Source: Vibrio bivalvicida (GTDB taxonomy: Bacteria; Pseudomonadota; Gammaproteobacteria; Enterobacterales; Vibrionaceae). From it: a stretch of DNA of 64,000 nucleotides. Of the stretch, positions 43,572-52,419 are shown one piece after another; position 1 is the first letter of the stretch, and each line of letters starts with the position of its first letter. The notes under the pieces were generated by a model. That model was given only the letters and a program-made list of their open reading frames with translations. It was not told where the DNA came from and did not search any database. The position numbers and the translations under genes were made by a program. Where the stretch lies: NCBI RefSeq assembly GCF_001399455.2, contig NZ_LLEI02000021.1, positions 496,001 to 560,000 of the forward strand, given 5' to 3'.

Positions 43572-43766
43572 ATGGCGAAGATTCAACAGGACATCCCTAA
43601 TCGCGTCACCGTATATCATGATGATATCGACCAGGAAAAAGCATTAAAGAATGCGATGCTGCCCGAAAAACCAAGATACTTTAATGGCTCCCCGACTTAT
43701 GAAGCTTCAAGTATCGACGAATTCAAAACCAAGCTGAGCCAAATCGGCATGTCACTAGACGTATAA
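43572..43766 (+). CDS. Conserved small hypothetical protein
   Basis: 64 residues, starting MAKIQQDIPNRVTVYHDD and rich in charged residues, with no hydrophobic segment. A strong AAAGGAG ribosome site precedes the ATG. I do not recognise a domain. It lies alone between the serine hydrolase and the convergent dgcA gene. Confidence 0.65.
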   Translation: MAKIQQDIPNRVTVYHDDIDQEKALKNAMLPEKPRYFNGSPTYEASSIDEFKTKLSQIGMSLDV

Positions 43767-43826
43767 CGAAAATCAGCACAATCTAGGCAGCCTGTAGCTG
43801 GCTGTCTTTGGTGTTTTTGAGAAAGG

Positions 43827-44795
43827 CTAAACCAAACACAACTTTCCATCGTTATAACGTAATCCATTCTTGACATCTTGGCCGAGTAGAACTGGACCAT
43901 CTAAGTCGACAATTTCAGCTCGAGTGGCGATCGGTAATGCCGCTTTCATAGCCAGTGATGTGCCTAACATGCATCCGACCATGATGCCAAAGCCTAAATC
44001 TCGAGCCTGGTCTTCTAGGGTGAAGGCTTGAGTGAGACCACCAGTTTTATCTAGTTTGATATTGACCATTTCATAGCAGCCTTTCAACATAGGCAGATCA
44101 TCGATAGTGTGGCAACTCTCGTCGGCGCAAAGCGGGATTGGGTGTTCAATACCATGCAGTAATTCATCGCAGCCAGCAGGAACAGGCTGTTCGATCATAG
44201 CAATATTGTATTGCGCAAGGCGGTAAAACAGCGGCTCTAGATCCACATTTTGCCACGCTTCATTAGCGTCGAGAACGATTTTACAGTGAGGTGCTGCTTG
44301 TCTTACCGCCGCAACTCTTTTCTCTATGTCTATATCGTCGAGTTTGACTTTGAGTAAGGTGGCACCTTGCTGAGCATATTCCACTGCTTGCCTGCTCATA
44401 GCCTCTGCATTACCCACCGAAACTGTCATCGCAGTTTCTATCTCTGACTTAACGTCAAAGTAAGGTGCAGGGAATGTTTGATTTTCCATATCACTGATTA
44501 GCGCCCACAAGGCGCAATCTAGAGCATTACGTGCCGCACCTGCGGGGAAGAGCTGTAAGCGCTGCTTAGCTTGTATGGGGGTGAAGTTTTTAAGTGCGAC
44601 TTGCCATATTTTAATTTGCTCTAGCACAGATGCTACGCTTTCGTGGTAGCGAGAATAAGGAGTGCATTCGCCTAGACCTTGCCATTGGCCCAAACGGATC
44701 GTCACTCTAACAACGTCGCAGTGAGTCCGAGTACCTCTTGAAATAATAAAGGGAGTCGCCAATTTTAGAGAATGGGGTTGCGCTTCAATGTGCAT
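43827..44795 (-). CDS. dgcA: Enolase-superfamily racemase/epimerase (DgcA-like)
   Basis: 322 residues. Mandelate racemase/muconate-lactonising fold: capping domain (about 1-110), then a barrel with the base in LLKVKLDD, metal ligands in VLDANEAW, MIEQP and PLCADES, and the second base in NIKLDKTGG. The sequence would be called L-Ala-D/L-Glu epimerase, but its partner is a DUF1611 protein. That pair is the DgcN-DgcA route of marine bacteria, in which DgcA converts N-acetyl-D-glutamate to the L form. I start at ATG 44795 (AGAGGTGAT in front). It lies 11 bases after dgcN. Dipeptide epimerase is the alternative. Confidence 0.8.
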   Translation of the reverse strand: MHIEAQPHSLKLATPFIISRGTRTHCDVVRVTIRLGQWQGLGECTPYSRYHESVASVLEQIKIWQVALKNFTPIQAKQRLQLFPAGAARNALDCALWALISDMENQTFPAPYFDVKSEIETAMTVSVGNAEAMSRQAVEYAQQGATLLKVKLDDIDIEKRVAAVRQAAPHCKIVLDANEAWQNVDLEPLFYRLAQYNIAMIEQPVPAGCDELLHGIEHPIPLCADESCHTIDDLPMLKGCYEMVNIKLDKTGGLTQAFTLEDQARDLGFGIMVGCMLGTSLAMKAALPIATRAEIVDLDGPVLLGQDVKNGLRYNDGKLCLV

Positions 44796-44806
44796 GTTTA
44801 TCACCT

Positions 44807-45811
44807 CTAAAGCGCTGTAATATGTAATGCAATCGACTCTATACCAAAGCGTACTGGATCGGTCACAGGGACATTGTATTGTTCTTGCCAGTCAGCGCAC
44901 AGTGCTTGTGCATCTTCTTCGCTAATTGCTGACGTATTTAAACTGATGCCAGCAAGTTGCACTTTTGGGTTGGTCAATTTGGCTGCTGATAAATTGGCGG
45001 ACAGCGTGTCTTCGATTGAAGGAACTGGGCAATGAGGCAAGTGGCGAATATGTGGCCGTCCGATTTCATGACACAGTACAAGCGCATCTGCCTGAGCGCC
45101 GTGAAGCAACCCCAAACTGACTCCGGCAAAAGAGGGATTAAATAGCGACCCTTGGCCTTCAATAATGTCCCACTTATGGTCGGTAAACTCAGGGCTAATT
45201 TCTTCAACTGCTCCAGAGATAAAATCTGCAACTACCGCATCGACTGAAATGCCTGAGCCTTCAATAAAAATTCCGGTTTGCCCCGTAGCTTTAAAGCGAG
45301 CATCGACAGATTGTTTCTTGAGGGCGCTTTCAAGTGCGAGAGCAGTGAACATTTTGCCTACAGAGCAATCGGTACCGACGGTTAAGACGCGTTTGCCTTG
45401 GCGCTTTCTGCCATTACCAACGCTGAGTGTACCATCGAAGTGGCGTACATCGTGAAGTGTGCATATACCTTGCTTTTGAAATGAGTTTAGCTGTGGAATT
45501 TCGCTTAGTCGGCTGTGCATCCCTGACGCAATTTCAAACCCCATCTCTGCAGCTTGAATCAAAGTGGGCTTCCAATTTTCTGGAATAACTCCTCCAGCGT
45601 TTGCAGTACCAATGACTAAGGTTTTTACGCCATGCGCCTTTGCCTGCTTCAGTGTTAAGTTGGGTAATTCTAGTGAAACCGTGTCTTCTGTGAGCCTCAA
45701 TTGTCCTTTGCATGTTTCTGGCCGCCACAAAGCAATGCCACGTGCTGTTTTGGCCGAAACCGGGTCTGTCACATCGCCGAGAAATAGCAGGTAAGGTTGA
45801 GCAATAGACAT
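44807..45811 (-). CDS. dgcN: DUF1611 protein, probable D-glutamate N-acetyltransferase (DgcN-like)
   Basis: 334 residues. N-terminal Rossmann-like part (about 1-130) and a C-terminal DUF1611 domain with a P-loop, VLTVGTDCSVGKMFTALAL, followed by GQTGIFIEGSGISVDAVVADF and EGQGSLFNPSFAGVSLGLLHG. Proteins of this type are often auto-annotated as NAD-dependent epimerases. In marine proteobacteria the family member next to an enolase-superfamily gene acetylates D-glutamate. First gene of the dgcNA unit, ribosome site AAGGAT, divergent from nothing; a LysR gene precedes it on the same strand. Confidence 0.8.
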   Translation of the reverse strand: MSIAQPYLLFLGDVTDPVSAKTARGIALWRPETCKGQLRLTEDTVSLELPNLTLKQAKAHGVKTLVIGTANAGGVIPENWKPTLIQAAEMGFEIASGMHSRLSEIPQLNSFQKQGICTLHDVRHFDGTLSVGNGRKRQGKRVLTVGTDCSVGKMFTALALESALKKQSVDARFKATGQTGIFIEGSGISVDAVVADFISGAVEEISPEFTDHKWDIIEGQGSLFNPSFAGVSLGLLHGAQADALVLCHEIGRPHIRHLPHCPVPSIEDTLSANLSAAKLTNPKVQLAGISLNTSAISEEDAQALCADWQEQYNVPVTDPVRFGIESIALHITAL

Positions 45812-45907
45812 ACGTATCCTTGTTATGAGTTATTTATAGTAACAAGAATCTACCTGCCGCTTATCTTGGGTGCGAATGCTTATCTGTTTAGGTGGTATAA
45901 CGTTAAG

Positions 45908-46774
45908 TTATAGCTTTGAGTGAAGTTGTTCAACAAACCATTTAGCGGCAATGGAAAGTGGATAATGTTCCGCATGGAGTAAAGAGACAGAGACTTCGAT
46001 TGAGGGGGCTAATCTCGCGCTTTGCACTCGATTTAAGTAGTGCTGCTGTGTCCAAGGGTCGACAATAGCGTAGCAGTTGCCTTGTGCAACAAGTTCCGCT
46101 GCGGCGCTGTAGCTCCTTACTGTTATCCTAGGATGATAGTTTGGTTCGACGGAGTGAATGGCCTGATGGAGCTGCAGACCGAGTGGGTCTCTTGGATCTA
46201 GGCCGATTAATGGCTGGTCGCCATTTAATAGTTCGCAAAGGCTATAGACCTCTTTGTCAGAAGAACCTTGTGGCGCTAAGACGGCCATTTCTTTGCTTAG
46301 CAATTTACTTTGTACAATCGTAGGTGGTGCTTCATCACCAAAACTTATAGCTAAGTCGAGTTCATTTTTGAGCAAGGCCTCGCACAACTCATTGCGATTA
46401 CCCGTAGAAATCTCGACGGTGTAGTCTGTTTCTCTGCTGATTCTATCAATGATAGGGGCGAGCAGTATTGTCGCAAGAATTGGGGGGGCACCGATCGTGA
46501 GATGCTTCTCGCCCGCTTTGATTTTATTGGTCAAGTTTCTAAACTGACCGAGCTGCTGATAAACCTTTTCTGCTTCAGGAAGGAGTAAGTTAGCTTCGCG
46601 TGTAGGTCGTAATCGCCCCTTAATACGTTCAAATAATGCAAAGCCTAATTGTTGTTCGGTGTGAGCCAGTACTCGCGTCACGTTGGGTTGAGATACGTAA
46701 AGGTGTTTTGCCGCACCAGAGACGGTGCCTGTCTTCATTACAGCGTAAAATACTTCAAGTTGCCTTAAGTTCAC
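45908..46774 (-). CDS. dgcR: LysR-family regulator next to dgcNA (DgcR-like)
   Basis: 288 residues from GTG 46774. The winged helix starts NLRQLEVFYAVMKTGTVSGAAKHLYVSQPNVTRVLAHTEQQ (landmarks NLRQLEVFYAVM and YVSQPNVTRVL), with the co-inducer domain from about 90. No ATG is available at this point. TTG 46777 or GTG 46774 follow a GAGG site; the frame is also open to a TTG at 46795. It lies upstream of dgcN on the same strand, as reported for the D-glutamate-responsive regulator DgcR, so it likely controls dgcNA. The symbol rests on context. Confidence 0.78.
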   Translation of the reverse strand: MNLRQLEVFYAVMKTGTVSGAAKHLYVSQPNVTRVLAHTEQQLGFALFERIKGRLRPTREANLLLPEAEKVYQQLGQFRNLTNKIKAGEKHLTIGAPPILATILLAPIIDRISRETDYTVEISTGNRNELCEALLKNELDLAISFGDEAPPTIVQSKLLSKEMAVLAPQGSSDKEVYSLCELLNGDQPLIGLDPRDPLGLQLHQAIHSVEPNYHPRITVRSYSAAAELVAQGNCYAIVDPWTQQHYLNRVQSARLAPSIEVSVSLLHAEHYPLSIAAKWFVEQLHSKL

Positions 46775-46940
46775 CAATGAGGACCTCACGTTCAAACGAT
46801 TCTCTAATCACTTTAAAATAAATTGCGGATTTAAAAAAGAATTCTTGTACGCTATTGACCTACCAACCTGTGTACGTTTTACTACGCGGCTCGCCAAATT
46901 TGGGCAAAAGATTTCGAAACAGTGAAAAGGTGCAGCCACT

Positions 46941-48293
46941 ATGTCTATTGGATTTGATTACGGAACCGCGAACTGCTCAGTTGCCACGCTAGTTGATGGA
47001 CAAGTAAAACTGATCCCCTTGGTGGAAGAAGACTTCTATATTCCTTCAACCCTGTGTGCTCCGACATCAGAGGTGGTGTCCGAATATCTGTATAGAAGTT
47101 TAGGTATCAAGCCATCGGACGTTGTGGGCGAAAACATGTTAAGGCGTGCGATTAAGCTCAACGCAGAAGAAGGGTTAGATGTACGCAGTGATGACGTAAA
47201 GTTTGGTCACGAGGCATTAAGTCTTTATCTAGAAGATCCGCAAGATGTCTACTACGTTAAATCGCCCAAGTCATTTCTTGGAGCGATGGGGCTGCGAGAT
47301 ATGCAGTTGTCGTTCTTTGAAGACCTTGTTTGTGCCATGATGGCAAATATTAGGCAACGTACAGAGCGAGCACTAGAACAAGATGTGACGCAAACTGTGA
47401 TTGGTCGTCCGGTTAATTTTCTTGGTCGAGGCGGTGAAGAGTCCAACATTCAAGCCGAAGGGATATTACGCCGAGCAGCGAAACGTGCAGGATTTAAAGA
47501 TGTTGAGTTTCAATTCGAACCCGTTGCTGCGGGGTTAGATTACGAAGCGTCTTTAGAAGAGGATAAAAATGTACTCGTAGTCGATATTGGTGGTGGTACG
47601 ACGGACTGTTCATTTTTGCGAATGGGACCTACATGGGCGGGTAAGCAAGACCGTCGCGAATCCTTGTTGGCACACTCTGGGCAAATGGTCGGTGGCAACG
47701 ATCTCGATATTTTTACCGCGTTTAAGCAGTTCATGACTCAATTTGGTATGGGTACCCAAAACCTATCCGGTTTAGAAGTTCCGACGACTCAGTTTTGGAA
47801 TCCGATTGCGATTAATGATGTCCAAGCTCAGCGCAAATTTTATGGCCACGAAAATAGAAAGCAGCTTCAACTTTTGATGAAAGACGCCAAACAACCAGAA
47901 AAATTACGTCGATTGTTTGAAATATATCAGGGTACGCTTGGTTATGCGGTTATTAGAGAGGCGGAGCAGACTAAAATTGCTCTAGGAAAGGATGACAGCT
48001 ATCAAGCGCAAATCCAACTGATAAGCGAGCGAGTCTCTATTCCGGTGTTAAAATCAGATATGGGAGAGGCAATTGCAGTTCCGACTGAAAAAATCAAAGC
48101 CTTGGTGAAAGAAGCAATAAACCAAAGTGGTATTGAGCCAGATGTTGTGTATATGACGGGAGGCTCTGCGCGTTCCCCAATATTAAGGGGGGTGGTGAGC
48201 TCTCTATTACCGAGCACAGCAATTGTCAGCGGTAATTTCTTTGGCTCCGTCACCGCGGGTCTAGCTCGTTGGTCAGACACGATTTATTCGTAA
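46941..48293 (+). CDS. yegD: YegD, Hsp70-like ATPase
   Basis: 450 residues, equal to E. coli YegD. Actin/Hsp70-type ATPase motifs: phosphate 1 IGFDYGTANCSVA, phosphate 2 VVDIGGGTTDCS, and adenosine VVYMTGGSARSPIL. It lacks the C-terminal substrate-binding domain of DnaK, so it is a nucleotide-binding domain only. Its client and role are unknown. Divergent from dgcR. There is no heat-shock promoter that I can identify. Confidence 0.92.
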   Translation: MSIGFDYGTANCSVATLVDGQVKLIPLVEEDFYIPSTLCAPTSEVVSEYLYRSLGIKPSDVVGENMLRRAIKLNAEEGLDVRSDDVKFGHEALSLYLEDPQDVYYVKSPKSFLGAMGLRDMQLSFFEDLVCAMMANIRQRTERALEQDVTQTVIGRPVNFLGRGGEESNIQAEGILRRAAKRAGFKDVEFQFEPVAAGLDYEASLEEDKNVLVVDIGGGTTDCSFLRMGPTWAGKQDRRESLLAHSGQMVGGNDLDIFTAFKQFMTQFGMGTQNLSGLEVPTTQFWNPIAINDVQAQRKFYGHENRKQLQLLMKDAKQPEKLRRLFEIYQGTLGYAVIREAEQTKIALGKDDSYQAQIQLISERVSIPVLKSDMGEAIAVPTEKIKALVKEAINQSGIEPDVVYMTGGSARSPILRGVVSSLLPSTAIVSGNFFGSVTAGLARWSDTIYS

Positions 48294-48357
48294 ACTATCT
48301 ATTCGCAATTTCCCCTGTCCCACTTTTGGGACGCTTTAAAGCTAAATCACATTTTAC

Positions 48358-48403
48358 TGATTGATATCAATCACATTAATGATGCGTATATCATTAATGT
48401 GAT
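48358..48403. promoter_or_regulatory. Overlapping palindromes upstream of the chemoreceptor gene
   Basis: A 16-bp perfect palindrome TGATTGATATCAATCA (48358-48373) overlaps a 14-bp inverted repeat ATCACATTAATGAT/ATCATTAATGTGAT (48370-48383 and 48390-48403, 6-base spacer). Two operators or one extended binding region are likely. The half-site spacing does not fit FNR (TTGAT-N4-ATCAA) or CRP. Confidence 0.55.
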
Positions 48404-48530
48404 TATTACCTTTCAAATCTGGATTTTTATCATATAACAGCCACAATTTAATTATAATTTTAATAATTGGTTAACGTTGGTGTGTTGTAAGTCGCCTTAT
48501 AAATTATTGACAAAAAAAGGATTGTTTGTG

Positions 48531-50441
48531 ATGAGGAATTTAGGGTTTAGAAAATTACTTCTTATCTCCATCATTGCTTTGGTTGTTTTTTCTGTCTCTG
48601 TTTCTAGCTATGTTGCCTACATTGAACAGAAAGAGACGTTGGTAGAATTGATCACCACTAGTAATCAAGAGTATGTAGAAGGCCAAGCAGAGCAGATTGC
48701 GAACAAACTCAATGAGAAGGTCGCCGGTCTAGATAAGCTTGGTAAACAGTTTGACAGTGAACCTATTACAGGTACGGAACAAGATTTTATTAAATTGACC
48801 CACCTGATCGCAGGAGGGATGAATCTGAATAGTTCGGTTGTTGGGTTTACCAATGGCGATGCCTATTGGAATCAAACCGCCAAGACTTGGCCAAATCATA
48901 AATATGATGGTGATGTTACAACGCGAAGTTGGTATCAGCTTGGTAGGCAAAGTTCGTCGGCGGGTATGACTGAACCATACTTAGACAGTGACGGTGACAC
49001 CTATTGGGTATCTATTGTTCGTAAAACATATAGCGGCATGATTTCTGCCGATATGCAGCTCGGTTTCCTCAATGAAATAGTGAAGAACGCCAATGAGATA
49101 CCTGGCGCAATTGCGATGATCATTAACCATGATAAAACTATTCTTGCCTCATCATTTGAGCAAGTAAAAGCAGGTGAGAAATCGGATAAGTATCCTTGGC
49201 TAAGTGATGTATCTAAGCAAGCGATGGGCAGCAAAGATATCGTGTTTGATGGAATGATGGGGGATAAAACTAAGCTGTATTTTTCTCATCAAATCACTAT
49301 TGCTGGTAAGAACTGGTACTTCGTTGTTGGTTTAGAAAAAGACGTAGTATTTGCAGATTTAGCCTCAGCGAAACAAACCTCGATTGTGACCGCATTAGTA
49401 GCCACAGTGATAAGTGTTATTCTTGCGCTTGTTATTATGAACGTGCTGTATCGGCCGATTCTGGCTTTAAAAGAAACTATTGCTGGACTGAGTCAGGGGA
49501 ATGGCGACTTAACCCAACGCATCGAAGTGACAACGAATGATGATTTAGGCCAAATCTCGCAAGGCGTGAACGACTTCATAGCAAGTCTACAAGCGATGCT
49601 GTTAGAGATACGAGAGGTTACAGACCACTTGAACGAAAATGTTGATCGAATGAAAGATCAGAGTCAGCGGAACAGTGAGATTCTACAAAACCATGTTCAA
49701 GAGACAGAACAAGTTGTAACGGCCATCGAAGAGATGAACTCAACGGCTGAATCTATGGCAACAGATGCGGCAAATACGGCTCAGCTAACCCACAAAGCGA
49801 ATGAAGCAAGCTCAGAGTCGAAGAAGACCATTAGCCATGCGCAGAACAATGTTCAAGAGCTTGTCGATGACGTAAGTAGTGCTTCTGAGAATGTAAATAG
49901 CATGGCGTCGGCCACTGATGGTATCAATACAATCCTAGGTGTCATTGGCGATATTGCTGAACAAACCAACCTGTTGGCTTTGAATGCGGCGATTGAGGCG
50001 GCGCGCGCGGGAGAACAAGGGCGTGGTTTTGCCGTGGTTGCAGACGAAGTGCGTAACTTGGCAAGTCGAACCAAGACAAGTACAGAAGAAATTGAAGCAG
50101 CCCTTGCGAGCTTATTGCGTGGCAGCCAGTCCGTGGTTAGTTCAATGGACTCGACCAAGCAGAAATGTGCGCAGACAGCAGATGGTGCGGGAGAGGTTGC
50201 AGAAAGTTTGGATGTTATGACTCAATTTGTCACGGATATTAATGATCTGAGTACACAGATTGCGACTGCGGCTGAAGAGCAAAGTAGTGTGACACAAGAG
50301 CTCAGCCGTAATATGTCCGCTATCAACGAAATAGTAGGGGAGTTGGATACGAATGCGCAGCAAGCCCTTGAAGAAGCAGTAAATATCTCGGATATGAATC
50401 AATCGCTTACCGGAATTGTGGGGCGCTTTAAGCTGGATTAG
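48531..50441 (+). CDS. Methyl-accepting chemotaxis protein with dCache-like sensor
   Basis: 636 residues. Membrane segment 1 (about 10-30), periplasmic sensor (about 35-290) with dCache features ([31 protein letters not shown]), membrane segment 2 (about 300-322), then HAMP ([26 protein letters not shown]) and a cytoplasmic signalling coil. The hairpin tip [20 protein letters not shown] is intact. dCache receptors commonly bind amino acids or small organic acids; the ligand here is not predictable. GTG 48528 or ATG 48531 both fit the AAGGA site. Palindromes upstream suggest regulated expression. Confidence 0.92.
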   Translation: MRNLGFRKLLLISIIALVVFSVSVSSYVAYIEQKETLVELITTSNQEYVEGQAEQIANKLNEKVAGLDKLGKQFDSEPITGTEQDFIKLTHLIAGGMNLNSSVVGFTNGDAYWNQTAKTWPNHKYDGDVTTRSWYQLGRQSSSAGMTEPYLDSDGDTYWVSIVRKTYSGMISADMQLGFLNEIVKNANEIPGAIAMIINHDKTILASSFEQVKAGEKSDKYPWLSDVSKQAMGSKDIVFDGMMGDKTKLYFSHQITIAGKNWYFVVGLEKDVVFADLASAKQTSIVTALVATVISVILALVIMNVLYRPILALKETIAGLSQGNGDLTQRIEVTTNDDLGQISQGVNDFIASLQAMLLEIREVTDHLNENVDRMKDQSQRNSEILQNHVQETEQVVTAIEEMNSTAESMATDAANTAQLTHKANEASSESKKTISHAQNNVQELVDDVSSASENVNSMASATDGINTILGVIGDIAEQTNLLALNAAIEAARAGEQGRGFAVVADEVRNLASRTKTSTEEIEAALASLLRGSQSVVSSMDSTKQKCAQTADGAGEVAESLDVMTQFVTDINDLSTQIATAAEEQSSVTQELSRNMSAINEIVGELDTNAQQALEEAVNISDMNQSLTGIVGRFKLD

Positions 50442-50451
50442 TGAGAGAACA

Positions 50452-50482
50452 AAAAAGAGGCACAAAAAAGTGCCTCTTTTTA
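50452..50482. terminator. Bidirectional terminator
   Basis: Twelve-bp stem AAAAAGAGGCAC/GTGCCTCTTTTT with an A6 loop between convergent genes. Confidence 0.9.
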
Positions 50483-50500
50483 TTTATCTGAAAGCGTTAT

Positions 50501-51142
50501 TTAACGTCTTGCCCATACACCCCAGCGTACAATACCAATCACTTCGATTTCATCTTCATCAATGGTATTGATCGGGTTGCGATCTGTGTCTTCACCGTAC
50601 CAAACATGGACTTTGTCGGCGATTTTCACCAAAGTGAAAAAATCTGGGGTTGGGTTTTTACCAATGCGAGCGAGAACAATATCATCATTAGCCCATTCTT
50701 TATCTTTGGTGATTAGTGCGTAGCAGCTCCACGTTCTTGAGACGGCCCCCGTTACTGGGTAAACCACACCAAAGCAATCTGCGTACTCTTTCTCTACAGG
50801 CATAGTATCGACGGGAACTGCATCACCTGATGTTAGGTGTTGATGCACGTCTGTACGCTTGTAGATATTAATGGTTGCAGCTTCTGAATCAGATAACAGA
50901 TTAATGGTCTCTTTGTCCGTTGATTTATCGCCAATACCAAAGCACAACCAGTGTGGTTCTACGCCAAGGAAGCGAGCGATATCAGAAAGCTCTTCTAAGC
51001 TTGGGTAGGTCCGATTGCTTGATTTAGAGAGGTAACGGCCTATGGTTGCTTTACCTTTGCCGATACCTTGAGCCAGTGACGCGTTGTTTTCTCCACGCTC
51101 TTTCAGTAAAGCAATGATTCTGTCTTGATAATTATCTTGCAT
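50501..51142 (-). CDS. XRE/S24-like (CI/LexA-type) regulator
   Basis: 213 residues. N-terminal helix-turn-helix (about 8-66: NASLAQGIGKGKATIGRYLSK) and a C-terminal part (about 110-210) with beta-strand blocks like S24/LexA proteins (NDDIVLARIGKNPTPDFFTLVKI, then EVIGIVRWGVWARR). I cannot find the catalytic G-(D/M)-S-M serine motif at the expected place (TWSCYALIT), so self-cleavage may be lost or the Ser in that segment may serve. No phage genes flank it, so it is more likely a chromosomal regulator than a prophage repressor. Confidence 0.78.
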   Translation of the reverse strand: MQDNYQDRIIALLKERGENNASLAQGIGKGKATIGRYLSKSSNRTYPSLEELSDIARFLGVEPHWLCFGIGDKSTDKETINLLSDSEAATINIYKRTDVHQHLTSGDAVPVDTMPVEKEYADCFGVVYPVTGAVSRTWSCYALITKDKEWANDDIVLARIGKNPTPDFFTLVKIADKVHVWYGEDTDRNPINTIDEDEIEVIGIVRWGVWARR

Positions 51143-51484
51143 TGATGGAAACCTTAACGGGTAAGTGTTCTACTCAAATATGAAACTAAAAGAAAATATA
51201 TGCTCTTTTTGAAAGCCACGCAAGTCGCAAGTTCTCAAAACTAATTGGGATGTTTCTGATTTGACTGAGAACTCATAAGTGTTCTGTATTTATTTCAAAA
51301 ATGATTATCGGTGCAGCTAACATACTTTAGAGATGTTGATGCGAGCTTGGTCAAACGACATCGCATTGTATGGCTAGTGATGTCGAGGTTGCCTGCTTTT
51401 TCAATCGATTGCTTAGAGCCTTACACCACTTTACAATGTTCTCCCTAAATCTTGTCGATTGGCAGGGAAATATAGGAAAAGCGG
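51143..51484. other. Intergenic region between the CI/LexA-like and CDF genes
   Basis: 342 bases between divergent genes. AT-rich, with no frame, repeat or strong hairpin found. It must carry both promoters. No clear operator dyad for the neighbouring regulator could be placed. Confidence 0.4.
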
Positions 51485-52396
51485 ATGAAAGATAAAATTG
51501 CGGTGACAGAAAAGCGTGCTTTAGTGTTGGGGATTATCGCTAACTTAATAATGGCATTTTCTGGTTGGGCGGCATATAACTTGTCTGGTTCTGAAGCCTT
51601 ACTCCTTGACGGTAATATGTCGTTCATTCTGTTTATTACTGCGATTGTTGCGCTTAAGATCACCCAAATTAAATCACTACGCAATGAGACATACCCATTC
51701 GGTCTTTATGTCACCGAAGCTTTATATAGCTTCATGAAAGGTTTGTTACTCTTGGGGGTTGTGATATCTGCCATAGTCAGCAACGGTTCGAAGATTATTG
51801 GCTATATCAACGGGGCTACATTGCCAATCATTAAAACGGGTGTGATCGTTTACTATGCCATAGCTATGGTTACTATTTGTTGGGGACTATCCGCGTTTTA
51901 TTATTTCCAAAACAAGAAGATCGCCAATAGCAGCTCTATGCTAAAAGTGGATCAAAAGTCGTCGTTGATAGACGGTGTACTTTCTGCTTCAACAGGCGCT
52001 GTTTTGGTTGTTATTGGCTATGTGGAGGCTGGCAGCAAATTTGATTTCCTGCTTTATATTGGTGATGCCTTATTAGTATTGACTCTTGCGCTGCTGATGA
52101 TTGGTCAACCGATAGGCATTATACGCGAGGCCTTTGTAGAGCTAGCTGGAGGCAAACTGCAAAATGAACAACAGCATCAAGATATCTCTGATTTGGTTAC
52201 GGAACACTTTGCTAAGCAGGAAATAGAAAGACTCAATATTAGTAAAACCGGATCGAGTTATTTGGTCGTAATTGGTGTGTCGTTGCAGCAGCTTCAACAA
52301 CAAGACAAAGCTGTCTGGCATGAACAAAAAGCCCTACTGACCAAAGTGCTAGTCAGCAAATATCCCTTTGTCGATGTTGAGGTGGTCGTTGTTTAA
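51485..52396 (+). CDS. Cation diffusion facilitator (CDF) family transporter
   Basis: 303 residues with six membrane segments and a C-terminal cytoplasmic domain (about 205-303). The CDF signature LSGSEALLLDGNMSFILF is recognisable, and KVDQKSSLIDGVLSASTG matches helix V. The metal-site His/Asp pattern (HD-HD) of zinc CDFs is not evident: the first site shows DGNMS and the second SLIDG. Metal specificity may therefore differ (for example Fe or Mn). Start ATG follows GGAAAAG. Confidence 0.82.
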   Translation: MKDKIAVTEKRALVLGIIANLIMAFSGWAAYNLSGSEALLLDGNMSFILFITAIVALKITQIKSLRNETYPFGLYVTEALYSFMKGLLLLGVVISAIVSNGSKIIGYINGATLPIIKTGVIVYYAIAMVTICWGLSAFYYFQNKKIANSSSMLKVDQKSSLIDGVLSASTGAVLVVIGYVEAGSKFDFLLYIGDALLVLTLALLMIGQPIGIIREAFVELAGGKLQNEQQHQDISDLVTEHFAKQEIERLNISKTGSSYLVVIGVSLQQLQQQDKAVWHEQKALLTKVLVSKYPFVDVEVVVV

Positions 52397-52419
52397 CGAC
52401 CACTCGACCAAGGGAAAGC

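Noticed and set aside
43827..44795. Simple L-Ala-D/L-Glu epimerase of murein recycling
   Set aside because: Possible by motif, but the coupled DUF1611 gene and LysR regulator fit the D-glutamate pathway better; no murein peptide genes are adjacent.
48358..48403. FNR or CRP site
   Set aside because: TTGAT and ATCAA are directly joined without the four-base spacer of FNR, and TGTGA-N6-TCACA is absent.
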